Source of the DNA: Actinoplanes sp. TBRC 11911
GTDB taxonomy: Bacteria > Actinomycetota > Actinomycetes > Mycobacteriales > Micromonosporaceae
DNA length: 64,000 nucleotides
Assembly (NCBI RefSeq): GCF_012933445.1
Contig: NZ_JABBNC010000008.1
Span: 62,001-126,000, forward strand
Reading direction: 5' to 3'
A program made the translations under genes and the position numbers. Below the pieces are notes generated by a model, which ran no database searches, had not been told where the DNA came from, and saw only the letters and a list, made by a program, of their open reading frames with translations. This document shows, in pieces, positions 48,238 to 56,582 of this stretch (position 1 is its first letter; each line of letters opens with the position of its first letter).

Positions 48238-49304
48238 CTCGCGGCCGCCTTGAGCGACTCGTGGGTGGGCGCGTCCGGGACGTGGCCGGGCCGCCCGACC
48301 GCGAACTCCTTGCGCAGCACCTGGACGATCTCGCCGAGCGTGTCGAGCTGCTCGAGGACGCTCTGGTGCGGGATGCCCATGCCGTCGACGTTGAACAACT
48401 GCCGCTGGTAGTCGCCGGCGTACCCCCGAAAGCCGAGGATCTGGTCGATGACCTGCTGCGGGCTGCCCACCGACAACGGCGTCTCCCGGATCATCTCCTC
48501 CAGCGACGGGCCGCCGCCGTAAACCGGGGAACGATCGAAGTAGGGCCGGAACTCGCGCCGCGCGTCCTGCGACTTCTCCCGCACGTAGATCTGGCCGCCC
48601 AGCCCGACGATGGCCTGGTCGGCGGGCCCGTGCCCGTAGTGCTCGAAGCGCTCGCGGTAGTGCCCGATCATGCGCCCGGTGTGCGACGCCGGCCAGAAGA
48701 TGTTGTTGTGGAAGAAGCCGTCGCCGTAGTAGGCGGCCTGCTCGGCGACCTCCATGCTGCGGATCGAGCCGTGCCAGACGAACGGCGGGATCCCGTCGAG
48801 CGGGCGCGGCGTCGAGGTGAACGACTGCAGCGGCGTGCGGTATTTACCCTCCCAGTCCACCACGTCCTCGCGCCACAACCGCCGGACCAGCGCGTAGTTC
48901 TCCAGCGTCAGCGGGATGCCGGCGCGGATGTCCTGGCCGAACCATGGATAGACGGCCCCCGTGTTGCCCCGTCCGAGCATGAGATCGACGCGGCCGTCCG
49001 CGAGGTGCTGCAGCATCGCGTAGTCCTCGGCGATCTTCACCGGATCATTCGTGGTGATCAGCGTGGTCGACGTGGACAGGATGATCCGGCTGGTCCGGGC
49101 CGCGATGTGGCCCAGCACGGTGGTGGGTGACGACGGGATGAACGGCGGGTTGTGGTGCTCGCCCAGCGCGAAGACGTCCAGACCGATCTCCTCGGCCTTG
49201 ATCGCGTACTCGATGATCCGCTTCAGCCGCTCGTGCTCGGTCGGCGTGTTCCCCGAGATGGGGTCGCGCGCGAGGTCGCCGACTCCGAAGATCCCGAACT
49301 GCAT
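48234..49304 (-). CDS. LLM class flavin-dependent oxidoreductase (CE1758 type)
   Basis: 356 residues of the luciferase-like TIM barrel: MQFGIFGVGDLARDP, LDVFALGEHHNPPFIPSSP, RTSRIILSTSTTLITTNDPVKIAEDYAMLQHLADGRVDLMLGRGN, and VGSPQQVIDQIL near the end. It uses reduced flavin from the overlapping FMN reductase. Divergent from HxlR-1, with two perfect TTGACNNGTCAA palindromes 20-60 bases upstream of its start, so it is probably induced by electrophiles or quinones (inference from the regulator family). Confidence 0.87.
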   Translation of the reverse strand: MQFGIFGVGDLARDPISGNTPTEHERLKRIIEYAIKAEEIGLDVFALGEHHNPPFIPSSPTTVLGHIAARTSRIILSTSTTLITTNDPVKIAEDYAMLQHLADGRVDLMLGRGNTGAVYPWFGQDIRAGIPLTLENYALVRRLWREDVVDWEGKYRTPLQSFTSTPRPLDGIPPFVWHGSIRSMEVAEQAAYYGDGFFHNNIFWPASHTGRMIGHYRERFEHYGHGPADQAIVGLGGQIYVREKSQDARREFRPYFDRSPVYGGGPSLEEMIRETPLSVGSPQQVIDQILGFRGYAGDYQRQLFNVDGMGIPHQSVLEQLDTLGEIVQVLRKEFAVGRPGHVPDAPTHESLKAAAR

Positions 49305-49322
49305 CTCGTCACCTCTCAGGTA

Positions 49323-49364
49323 ATTGACGCGTCAATACTGGCTCGCATCCGATTGACATGTCAA
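49323..49364. promoter_or_regulatory. Paired HxlR-type operators
   Basis: Two perfect palindromes, TTGACGCGTCAA (49324-49335, extendable by one base each side) and TTGACATGTCAA (49353-49364), with centres 29 bases apart, lie between the divergent LLM oxidoreductase and HxlR-1 genes. The second recurs exactly at 51380-51391 before HxlR-2. Geometry and context indicate binding sites for the HxlR proteins. Confidence 0.75.
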
Positions 49365-49398
49365 CTACAGCGAGATTTCTCACGTTACGCTTCAGCCC

Positions 49399-49725
49399 GT
49401 GATCGAGGAGAAGTGCTTGCAGGTCCACGAGGTCATGCGCGAGAAGGTGCAGACCGCACTGGACACCCTCGGTCGCCGCTGGACGGGGGAGGTGCTCGCA
49501 GCCGGGATTCTCGGCGCGCGGCGTTACGGCGAGTACCGGCGCGCGATCGGCGGCGTCTCCGACCGGATGCTCACCGTGCGGCTCCGCGAGCTGGAGACCC
49601 TCGGCCTGCTCACCCGCACCGTGGTGCCGACCTCGCCGGTGCAGGTGCTCTACACACCCACCCGGCGCGGCATCGAGCTGATGTCCGCGATCAAGCCGCT
49701 GGTCGCGTGGGGTAAGCAGGCCTAG
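49399..49725 (+). CDS. HxlR family transcriptional regulator 1
   Basis: 108 residues, winged helix typical of HxlR: LDTLGRRWTGEVLAAGI, RRYGEYRRAIGGVSDRMLTVRLRELETLGLLTRTV and PVQVLYTPTRRG. Cys6 sits where YodB-type members have their redox-sensing cysteine. GTG 49399 without a clear ribosome site, possibly leaderless. It is convergent with the adjacent MFS pump and divergent from the LLM oxidoreductase; probably represses these and itself through the palindromes. Confidence 0.88.
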   Translation: MIEEKCLQVHEVMREKVQTALDTLGRRWTGEVLAAGILGARRYGEYRRAIGGVSDRMLTVRLRELETLGLLTRTVVPTSPVQVLYTPTRRGIELMSAIKPLVAWGKQA

Positions 49726-49728
49726 GCC

Positions 49729-51186
49729 TCAGTCGCCCAACACGGGCTCCAAGTTCGTCACCTCGGCCCTGACCGGTGCCGGCACGCGACGGCCGTCCGA
49801 GGAGCGCAACCCGATCAGCGCCACCAGCGCCGCCGCCACCATGATCACCGCGGCGATCCCGAACCCGCGGTCGAATCCCTTGGTCAGCGCCTCGGCCGCG
49901 CCGGTGCCGTGTGCCACCAGATCACCCGTGTACGCCGCGGCGATCGAGCTCAGCACGGCCAGGCCGATGGCCGCGCCCAGTTGCTGCGAGGTGTTGATGA
50001 GGCCGGACGCGAGCCCGCTCTCGGCCGGTCGCACCCCGGCCGACGCGACCAGGAACAGCGCCGCGAAGGCGAAGCCGGCACCGATCGCGGTCAGCAGCAG
50101 GCCCGGCAGCACGCCCGCCAGGTACGAGCTGTCCGGTCCGAGGAAGCTCAGCGCGAGCAGCCCGGCCGCCTCGATGAGCAGCCCGAGCCAGATCGCGAGC
50201 TTCGGCCCCCGCGATACGATGATCTTCTGGGCGACCTTGCCCGCCACGAACATCGCGGCCGGCCAGGGCAGGTAGGACAGCCCGTTCTTGATCGGGCTGT
50301 AGTCCTTGACCTCGGCCAGATACAGCGTCGGGAAGAACATCATCACCCAGAGGCCGCCCCGCATCCCGAACATGGACAGGTTCGCCACCGACAGCGACCG
50401 CAGCCGGAACAGGCCGAGCCGCACCAGCGGCTGCCGGGACACCACCTCGATCACGAAGAACAGCGCGATCAGGACGACCGCGGCGGCCAGGATGCCCAGC
50501 ACCTTGCCCGAGCCCCAGCCCCACGCCTCGGCGTTCACGATGCCGTACACCAGGGGCAGCAGTCCGGCCGTGATGGTGACCGCGCCCGGCAGGTCCACCC
50601 GGTTCTTCTGCCCTTCCAGGCGGTACCGGCTGTTCGGCACCACGCGCAGCGCCCCGATGATCGCGACGGCCGCGATCGGCACGTTCACCAGGAAGACGGC
50701 GCGCCAGTCGAGCCACTCGGTGAGCACCCCGCCGGCCAGGATGCCGGCCGCGCTGCCGGACGCGGTGATCGCACTGAACGAGCCGAGCGCCTTGGCCCGC
50801 TCGCCGACGTTCTCGAAGGTGACGATGATGATCGACAGCACCGCGGGTGAGACCAGGGCGCCGCCGAGGCCCTGCACCGCGCGGCCGACGATCAACGTGG
50901 ACGGGTTCTGTGCCAGCCCGTTGACCAGCGACGACAGCCCGAACAACAGCAGCCCGGCGATGAACAGCCGCTGCCTGCCGAACAGGTCACCGGCCCGGCC
51001 GCCGAACAGCAGAAAACCCCCGAACAGCAGGATGTACGCGTTGATCACCCACTGCAGCTGGGTCTGGCTGCCGAAGCCCAGATTCGTGGAGATCGACGGT
51101 AGTGCCACCGTCACGATCGTCGCGTCCAGCACGACCATGAACTGTCCGATGAGAACGATCCAAAGAATCGCTTTCGACCTTGCCAT
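49729..51186 (-). CDS. MFS drug efflux transporter 1 (DHA2 family)
   Basis: 485 residues, about 14 membrane helices. MARSKAILWIVLIGQFMVVL opens it, motif LFGGRAGDLFGRQRLF is motif A, and VQGLGGALVSPAVLSII is motif C. ATG 51186 is preceded by GGGGGAG. Closely similar to the second MFS protein at 51834-53312, in the same order and orientation relative to an HxlR gene. It stops 4 bases after the convergent HxlR-1 stop. Confidence 0.9.
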   Translation of the reverse strand: MARSKAILWIVLIGQFMVVLDATIVTVALPSISTNLGFGSQTQLQWVINAYILLFGGFLLFGGRAGDLFGRQRLFIAGLLLFGLSSLVNGLAQNPSTLIVGRAVQGLGGALVSPAVLSIIIVTFENVGERAKALGSFSAITASGSAAGILAGGVLTEWLDWRAVFLVNVPIAAVAIIGALRVVPNSRYRLEGQKNRVDLPGAVTITAGLLPLVYGIVNAEAWGWGSGKVLGILAAAVVLIALFFVIEVVSRQPLVRLGLFRLRSLSVANLSMFGMRGGLWVMMFFPTLYLAEVKDYSPIKNGLSYLPWPAAMFVAGKVAQKIIVSRGPKLAIWLGLLIEAAGLLALSFLGPDSSYLAGVLPGLLLTAIGAGFAFAALFLVASAGVRPAESGLASGLINTSQQLGAAIGLAVLSSIAAAYTGDLVAHGTGAAEALTKGFDRGFGIAAVIMVAAALVALIGLRSSDGRRVPAPVRAEVTNLEPVLGD

Positions 51187-51262
51187 TGACTCCCCCAGAA
51201 ACGATTTCTCGTGCCGTTCGAGGGTTGGCGATCGACGGTCCGGCGGCAAACCGCTCATACGC

Positions 51263-51299
51263 TACGTACCGCCGGCGCCGGTCCGGTACGTACCGCCGG
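51263..51299. promoter_or_regulatory. Direct repeat and palindrome upstream of MFS transporter 1
   Basis: TACGTACCGCCGG occurs at 51263-51275 and again at 51287-51299 (24-base period). The second copy overlaps the perfect palindrome GGTACGTACC (51285-51294). It lies 75-115 bases upstream of the pump start and may bind another regulator in addition to HxlR. Confidence 0.45.
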
Positions 51300-51379
51300 G
51301 CGGGTTTCGGTAAGTGACTTCACTTTTTGCCATAACCAGAAACTTGCCGATTGGGCACGTCAGAGCTGCTGTCGCCAGG

Positions 51380-51391
51380 TTGACATGTCAA
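51380..51391. promoter_or_regulatory. HxlR-type operator before HxlR-2
   Basis: TTGACATGTCAA, identical to the palindrome at 49353-49364. The following ~25 bases (AxxxAGCGA then TCACGT) are also alike, so the two promoters are duplicates. It lies between the divergent MFS-1 and HxlR-2 genes. Confidence 0.75.
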
Positions 51392-51462
51392 TCATAGCGA
51401 CGTTCGTCACGTGAACCTTGTGGATCAGCCGCTCGGTGGGGACTCTTTGTCCCGTGACCGTG

Positions 51463-51819
51463 ATGGATGAGTGCGTTGAAGCCCAGGACGTCATGCAGAG
51501 CGTGCAGGGCGTCCTCGATACGCTCGCCCGCCGCTGGACCGGAGAACTACTGATGGCCGGGACGGAGGGGGCGCGGCGGTTCCGTGAATACCGGCGTGCT
51601 GTCCCCGGCATCTCCGACCGGATGCTGACCTTGCGTCTTCGGGAACTCGAGACGCTGGGCCTGCTGTCCCGGACGGTGGTGCCGAGCACGCCGGTGCAAG
51701 TGTTGTACGCACCCACCAAGCACGCCGCCGAACTCCTGGAGGCCGTGCGGCCGCTGGTCCGGTGGGGCACGCAACACATGGCAAAGGCGGGGGCACAAGT
51801 AGTCGCCCCCGCCTCCTGA
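51463..51819 (+). CDS. HxlR family transcriptional regulator 2
   Basis: 118 residues from ATG 51463; in-frame GTGs at 51454 and 51460 are alternatives. Paralogue of HxlR-1: LDTLARRWTGELLMAGTEGAR, REYRRAVPGISDRMLTLRLRELETLGLLSRTV. A cysteine near the N-terminus (MDECVEAQDVM) aligns with Cys6 of HxlR-1, suggesting redox or electrophile sensing. Convergent with MFS-2. The C-terminal tail (MAKAGAQVVAPAS) is longer than in HxlR-1. Confidence 0.85.
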   Translation: MDECVEAQDVMQSVQGVLDTLARRWTGELLMAGTEGARRFREYRRAVPGISDRMLTLRLRELETLGLLSRTVVPSTPVQVLYAPTKHAAELLEAVRPLVRWGTQHMAKAGAQVVAPAS

Positions 51820-51833
51820 CCACTTCCGTTGCC

Positions 51834-53312
51834 CTAGTCGCCCATCGCGGGCTCGAGAGCGACGGACGGCACCTCGTCGGGCGACGGCTCCACCGGCGTC
51901 TCCTCGGGGGTATGCCGGCCGTCGCGAGCCCGAAGCCCGAGGAAGGCGACGAGCGCCGAGGCCACCAGAACGGCCGCGCCGATCATGAAGCCGCGGTCGA
52001 AGCCCTTGACCAAGGCGTCGTTCGCCGGGGTGCCATCGGCGACCAGGCTGCTGGTGTACGCCGCCGCGACCGAGGCCAGGATGGCCAGGCCGATCGCGCT
52101 ACCCAGCTGCTGCGAGGTGTTGATGAGACCGGAGGCGAGTCCGCTCTCCTCCGGCTTCACGCCGACCGACGCCACCAAGAACAGCGACGCCCAGGCGAAG
52201 CCCGCGCCGATCGCGGTCAGCAGCATGCCGGGCAGGAAGTCGCCGGCGTAGTTGCTCGTCGGGTGGACGAAGCCCAGCCAGAAAAGACCGCCCGCGATGA
52301 TGAGCAGACCGGGCCACAGCGCCGCCTTCGGTCCCGCCTTTCCGATGAGCTTCTGAGCGAACGTGCTGGCCACCGCCATCGCGGCCGGCCACGGCAGGAA
52401 CGCCAGGCCCACCTTGATCGGGCTGTAGCCCTTGATCTCCGCCCAGTACAGCACCGGGAAGAACATCATCACGAAGACGCCGCCGGTCATCAGGAGCATC
52501 GAGCCGTTCGAGACCGCCAGCGCCCGGTGCCGGAAAATGCCCAGCCGGACCAGCGGCTGCTTGGACACCGACTCGATCACGAAGAACGCCACGATCAGAG
52601 CGGCCGCCCCGGCCACGAAGCCGATGAACTTGCCCGAACCCCAGCCCCAGTCGTCCGCGTTCACGATGGCGTACACCAGGAGCATCAGACCGGCCGTGAT
52701 GGTGACCGCGCCCGGCAGGTCCATCCGGTTCTTCTGTCCTTCGATACGGTGCCGGCTGTTCGCGACCACCTTGATCGCGCCGATGATGGCGATCGCCGCG
52801 ATCGGCACGTTCACCAGGAAGATGGCGCGCCAGTCGACCCACTCGGTGAGGATGCCTCCGGCCAGCATGCCGGCGCCGCTGCCGGATGCGGTGACCGCGC
52901 TGAAGGCGCCCAGCGCCTTGGTGCGATCCTTCACGCTCTCGAACGTGACCAGGATGATCGACAGCACGGCGGGCGAGGTGAGCGCGCCACCGAGGCCCTG
53001 CACCGCGCGGCCGACGATCAGCGTCTCGGAGTTCTGCGCGAGGCCGTTGACCAAGGACGACAGGCCGAAAAGCGCCAACCCGATGATGAACAGGCGCTGA
53101 CGGCCCAGGAGGTCACCGGCCCGGCCGCCGAACAACAGGAAGCCGCCGAACAGCAGAATGTAGGCATTGATGACCCACTGCAGCTGCGTCTGGCTGTCGA
53201 AATGCAAACCGGATTGGATGGACGGCAATGCCACCGTCACGATGGTCGCGTCGAGCACGACCATGAACTGAGCGATGAGGACGATCCAAAGGACCGCCTT
53301 GGATCTCGCCAT
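51834..53312 (-). CDS. MFS drug efflux transporter 2 (DHA2 family)
   Basis: 492 residues, about 14 membrane helices, paralogue of MFS-1 throughout (MARSKAVLWIVLIAQFMVVL, LFGGRAGDLLGRQRLF, VQGLGGALTSPAVLSII). ATG 53312 is preceded by GGGGGGA at 7 bases. Differences gather in the C-terminal tail and periplasmic loops, so the two pumps may export different compounds. Confidence 0.9.
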   Translation of the reverse strand: MARSKAVLWIVLIAQFMVVLDATIVTVALPSIQSGLHFDSQTQLQWVINAYILLFGGFLLFGGRAGDLLGRQRLFIIGLALFGLSSLVNGLAQNSETLIVGRAVQGLGGALTSPAVLSIILVTFESVKDRTKALGAFSAVTASGSGAGMLAGGILTEWVDWRAIFLVNVPIAAIAIIGAIKVVANSRHRIEGQKNRMDLPGAVTITAGLMLLVYAIVNADDWGWGSGKFIGFVAGAAALIVAFFVIESVSKQPLVRLGIFRHRALAVSNGSMLLMTGGVFVMMFFPVLYWAEIKGYSPIKVGLAFLPWPAAMAVASTFAQKLIGKAGPKAALWPGLLIIAGGLFWLGFVHPTSNYAGDFLPGMLLTAIGAGFAWASLFLVASVGVKPEESGLASGLINTSQQLGSAIGLAILASVAAAYTSSLVADGTPANDALVKGFDRGFMIGAAVLVASALVAFLGLRARDGRHTPEETPVEPSPDEVPSVALEPAMGD

Positions 53313-53463
53313 TTTGGTTCCCCCCATAAGGATGAACGCCGGCCGGATCCCCCACCGGCCGTGCGATCCCAGGGTTCGCGATCTCCAAGGCGTTAACAAA
53401 CTGCCCTTTAGTTACTTACCGAACCGGGGCTTTCGTTTAGTGGCCTCGATTGCTCCGCAGTAG

Positions 53464-54216
53464 TCAGCGGGCGATGAAGACCGGGCAGTCCGACCTGTCG
53501 AGCAGGCGGGAACCGACCGATCCGAGCATGACTCCCTCGTAGCCGTGCCGGCGAGGCGCGACCACGACGAGCTGCGCGTCGCGCGAGCGCTGCACCAGCA
53601 CCTTGTCCGGGCGCCCGGAGATGACCTCGCTTTCGACGGCGACCTGCGGGTACTTGCCGCGCCACACGTCCAGGCCGGGCACCGCCGGCTCCCGCCCGTC
53701 GGTCTTGGCGGTGACCGTCACGACGGGCACTCCGCGCAGCGCCGCCATCTCGAAGGCGCGGCCGAGGACGGCGTCCGCCGCGCCCTCGTCGATCCCGGCG
53801 ATCACCGGCCCGGCGTCCGCGCCGGAGCGGCCGCGGACCACCACGACGCAACACTTGGCCTGGGTGGCGACCTGGGTCTGGACCGACCCGGCGTGCAGCC
53901 CCGGGAAGCGCCCGGCCCGGCGCTCGCCGACGACCAGCATGGCCGAGTCCTCGGCGGCGTGCAGCAGGATCGGCACCGCGTACCCGTGCATGCCCATCGT
54001 GATCATCTCGACCTCGGGGGCGGCGCTGCGGGCATGCGCGGCGGCGTCGTGCACCACGGCCGCGGGCTGATCCTCGTCGGCGCTGGGCGTCCGCGGGTAG
54101 GCGGTGAGGATGCGCAGCTCGACGCCGCGCCGCTGGGCTTCCGCGGCGGCCCATCGCACCGCGGCGACCGCGCTCGGCGATCCGTCGGCACCCACCACGA
54201 TCCGAGTCTTCTCCAT
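53464..54216 (-). CDS. Universal stress protein, two Usp domains
   Basis: 250 residues made of two tandem UspA domains (VVGADGSPSAVAAVRWAAAEA; second starting GPVIAGIDEGAADAVLGRAF). The ATP-type motif appears in the second as HGYEGVMLGSVGSRLLDRSDCPV. Tandem-Usp proteins in actinobacteria respond to hypoxia or stationary phase. Divergent from the copper ATPase, about 170 bases between starts. Function in the cell not deducible further. Confidence 0.88.
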   Translation of the reverse strand: MEKTRIVVGADGSPSAVAAVRWAAAEAQRRGVELRILTAYPRTPSADEDQPAAVVHDAAAHARSAAPEVEMITMGMHGYAVPILLHAAEDSAMLVVGERRAGRFPGLHAGSVQTQVATQAKCCVVVVRGRSGADAGPVIAGIDEGAADAVLGRAFEMAALRGVPVVTVTAKTDGREPAVPGLDVWRGKYPQVAVESEVISGRPDKVLVQRSRDAQLVVVAPRRHGYEGVMLGSVGSRLLDRSDCPVFIAR

Positions 54217-54361
54217 GGCCGCCTCCCAGCCGGGTTGTGCTCGACAACACTTCCAATGTCTTCCTCGCCACTGCCAAATGACAAGGCGAATCCACCTCCG
54301 GCCCGACCTTGTCCCCAGGTGAAATTTCCGACACCCGGAAGGCGGCTCGGCTTCCGTCCGG

Positions 54362-54376
54362 TACCCCCAGGGGGTA
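54362..54376. promoter_or_regulatory. CsoR-like copper operator
   Basis: TACCCCCAGGGGGTA is a perfect 15-base palindrome with a C-run and G-run, as in CsoR sites of actinobacteria. TATATG follows at once (54375-54380) and could serve as the -10, 10 bases before the chosen start of the copper ATPase. Confidence 0.7.
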
Positions 54377-54389
54377 TATGTTGGTCGGC

Positions 54390-56582
54390 ATGAGCGACGG
54401 AATGGGCAACGGAGGCCACGCGGGCCATCACAGCGCCGCGTCGCCGAACGACGCGGCGGCCGAGCACGCCGAGCACGGGATGGCCGAGCACGCGGACCAC
54501 GGGATGGCCGGGCACGCGGACCACGGGATGGCGGGGCACGGCGGCCATGGCGCGCACGCCGGGCACGACCCCGCCGTGTTTCGGCGAAAGCTCTGGCTCA
54601 GCCTCGTCCTGACCATTCCCATCGTGCTGACCAGCGACATGGTCATGGGCTGGTTCGGCTACTCGCTCGACTTCCCGGGCGTCTCCTGGATCGCCCCGGT
54701 CCTCGGCACCGCCGTCTTCTTCTACGGCGGCTGGCCCTTCCTGAGCGGCGCGGCCGCCGAGATCCGCAGTCGCGCACCCGGCATGATGATGCTGATCTCG
54801 ATGGCGATCACGGTCGCCTACGTGGCCTCCATCCTCACCGCCTTCGACGTGTTCGCCCTGGACTTCTGGTGGGAGCTCGCGGCCCTGGTCACGGTCATGC
54901 TCTTCGGCCACTGGCAGGAGATGAAGGCGGTCGTCCAGGCACAGGGCGCCCTCTCCGCGCTGGCCGCCCTGCTCCCCGACGAGGCCGAGCGCCTCACCGC
55001 CGACGGCACCACCGAACGCGTACGGCTGGACGCCTTGGTTGTCGGCGATCGCGTGCTGGTGCGATCGGGCGCCCGGGTCCCCGCGGACGGCCACATCGTC
55101 GACGGCGCCGCCGAGATGGACGAGTCGATGATCACCGGCGAGTCGCGCCCGGTGTCGCGGCAGATCGACGACCGTGTCGTGGCCGGCACGGTGGCCACCG
55201 ACTCGGCGATCCGCGTGCGGGTGGACGCGGTCGGCGAGGACACCGCGCTCGCCGGCATCGGCCGCCTGGTCGCCGAGGCGCAGGCGGCCGGCTCCCGCGC
55301 TCAGGTGCTGGCCGACCGCTTCGCCGCCTGGTTGTTCTTCGTCGCCACCGGGGTCGGCCTCATCACCTTCATCACCTGGGCGGCGCTGGGCGAGGTCGGG
55401 CAGGGCGTCGAACGCACCGTGACGGTCCTGGTCATCGCCTGCCCGCACGCCTTGGGCCTGGCCATCCCGCTGGTGATCGCGCTGTCCACGGCGATCTCCG
55501 CGCGAGCCGGCATCCTGGTCAAGGACCGGCTGGCGCTGGAGCGGATGCGCACGGTCCAGGCCGTCCTCTTCGACAAGACCGGCACCCTCACCAAGGGCGA
55601 GCACTCTTTACGGGCGGTGGCCGCGGCCCCGGGCCACCCCGAGGACGAGGTGCTCCGCCTCGCCGCGGCGGTCGAGGCCGACAGCGAGCACCCGCTCGCC
55701 AAGGCCTTGGTGGCAGCAAGGAAGCGCAGCGTCGCCAACGACCTGGTGGCGGGCGTGCCGGAGCATCCGGTGGCCACCGGCTTTCGCTCGCTGACCGGGC
55801 GCGGCGTGCAGGCCAGCGTCGCCGGCCACCCGTACGCCGTCGGCGGCCCGGCCCTGCTGCGCGAGCTCGGCGTGACGGCTCCCAACGATCTGGCCGATTG
55901 GTCACGGCGAGGCGCGGTGCTCCTGCATCTGGTCGATCTTTCCGGTACGCCCGAGGTGGTCGGCGCCTTCGCCCTGGAGGACGCGGTACGCCCGGAGGCC
56001 CGCGCGGCGATCGCCGAACTGCGCTCGGAAGGCGTCGCCAAGATCGTGATGATCACCGGTGACGCCCGCCCGGTGGCCGAGGCCGTGGCCGCCGACCTGG
56101 GTTTCCGGCCGGGCGTGGACGAGGTCTTCGCCGAGGTGCTCCCCGCCGACAAGGACCGCGCGGTCGCCGACCTGCAGTCCCGCGGCCTGACCGTGGCGAT
56201 GGTCGGCGACGGCGTGAACGACGCACCCGCGCTGGCCCGCGCCGACGTCGGCCTGGCCATCGGCGCCGGCACCGACGTCGCCATCGAGTCGGCCGGCGTC
56301 GTCCTGGCCTCCTCGGACCCGCGCGGGGTGGCCAGCGTCATCAGGCTGTCCCGAGCCTCGTACCGCAAAATGATCCAGAACCTGGCCTGGGCCACCGGCT
56401 ACAACGTCATCGCCATCCCGCTGGCCGCCGGCGTGCTGGCCGCGGTCGGCTTCACCCTGAGCCCGGCGATCGGCGCCCTGCTGATGAGTGGCTCCACGAT
56501 CGTGGTCGCCCTGAACGCCCAGCTCCTCCGCCGCCTCCACCTCACACCCAGGTCGCCGGTCGAGGCGCCGCCACAAGATTGA
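54390..56582 (+). CDS. copB: CopB-type copper-translocating P-type ATPase
   Basis: 730 residues. A His-rich N-terminus built of HADHGMAG-like repeats (about 10-55) takes the place of CxxC metal domains. Transmembrane motif CPH (VLVIACPHALGLAIP) marks the P1B-3/CopB group. Phosphorylation site FDKTGTLTKG, TGES actuator motif, HP motif DSEHPLAKAL and hinge GDGVNDAPALARAD are all intact. It exports copper (or silver). ATG 54390 is preferred because the possible -10 overlaps the earlier ATG 54378. A CsoR-like operator lies just upstream. No csoR gene is in the window. Confidence 0.9.
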   Translation: MSDGMGNGGHAGHHSAASPNDAAAEHAEHGMAEHADHGMAGHADHGMAGHGGHGAHAGHDPAVFRRKLWLSLVLTIPIVLTSDMVMGWFGYSLDFPGVSWIAPVLGTAVFFYGGWPFLSGAAAEIRSRAPGMMMLISMAITVAYVASILTAFDVFALDFWWELAALVTVMLFGHWQEMKAVVQAQGALSALAALLPDEAERLTADGTTERVRLDALVVGDRVLVRSGARVPADGHIVDGAAEMDESMITGESRPVSRQIDDRVVAGTVATDSAIRVRVDAVGEDTALAGIGRLVAEAQAAGSRAQVLADRFAAWLFFVATGVGLITFITWAALGEVGQGVERTVTVLVIACPHALGLAIPLVIALSTAISARAGILVKDRLALERMRTVQAVLFDKTGTLTKGEHSLRAVAAAPGHPEDEVLRLAAAVEADSEHPLAKALVAARKRSVANDLVAGVPEHPVATGFRSLTGRGVQASVAGHPYAVGGPALLRELGVTAPNDLADWSRRGAVLLHLVDLSGTPEVVGAFALEDAVRPEARAAIAELRSEGVAKIVMITGDARPVAEAVAADLGFRPGVDEVFAEVLPADKDRAVADLQSRGLTVAMVGDGVNDAPALARADVGLAIGAGTDVAIESAGVVLASSDPRGVASVIRLSRASYRKMIQNLAWATGYNVIAIPLAAGVLAAVGFTLSPAIGALLMSGSTIVVALNAQLLRRLHLTPRSPVEAPPQD

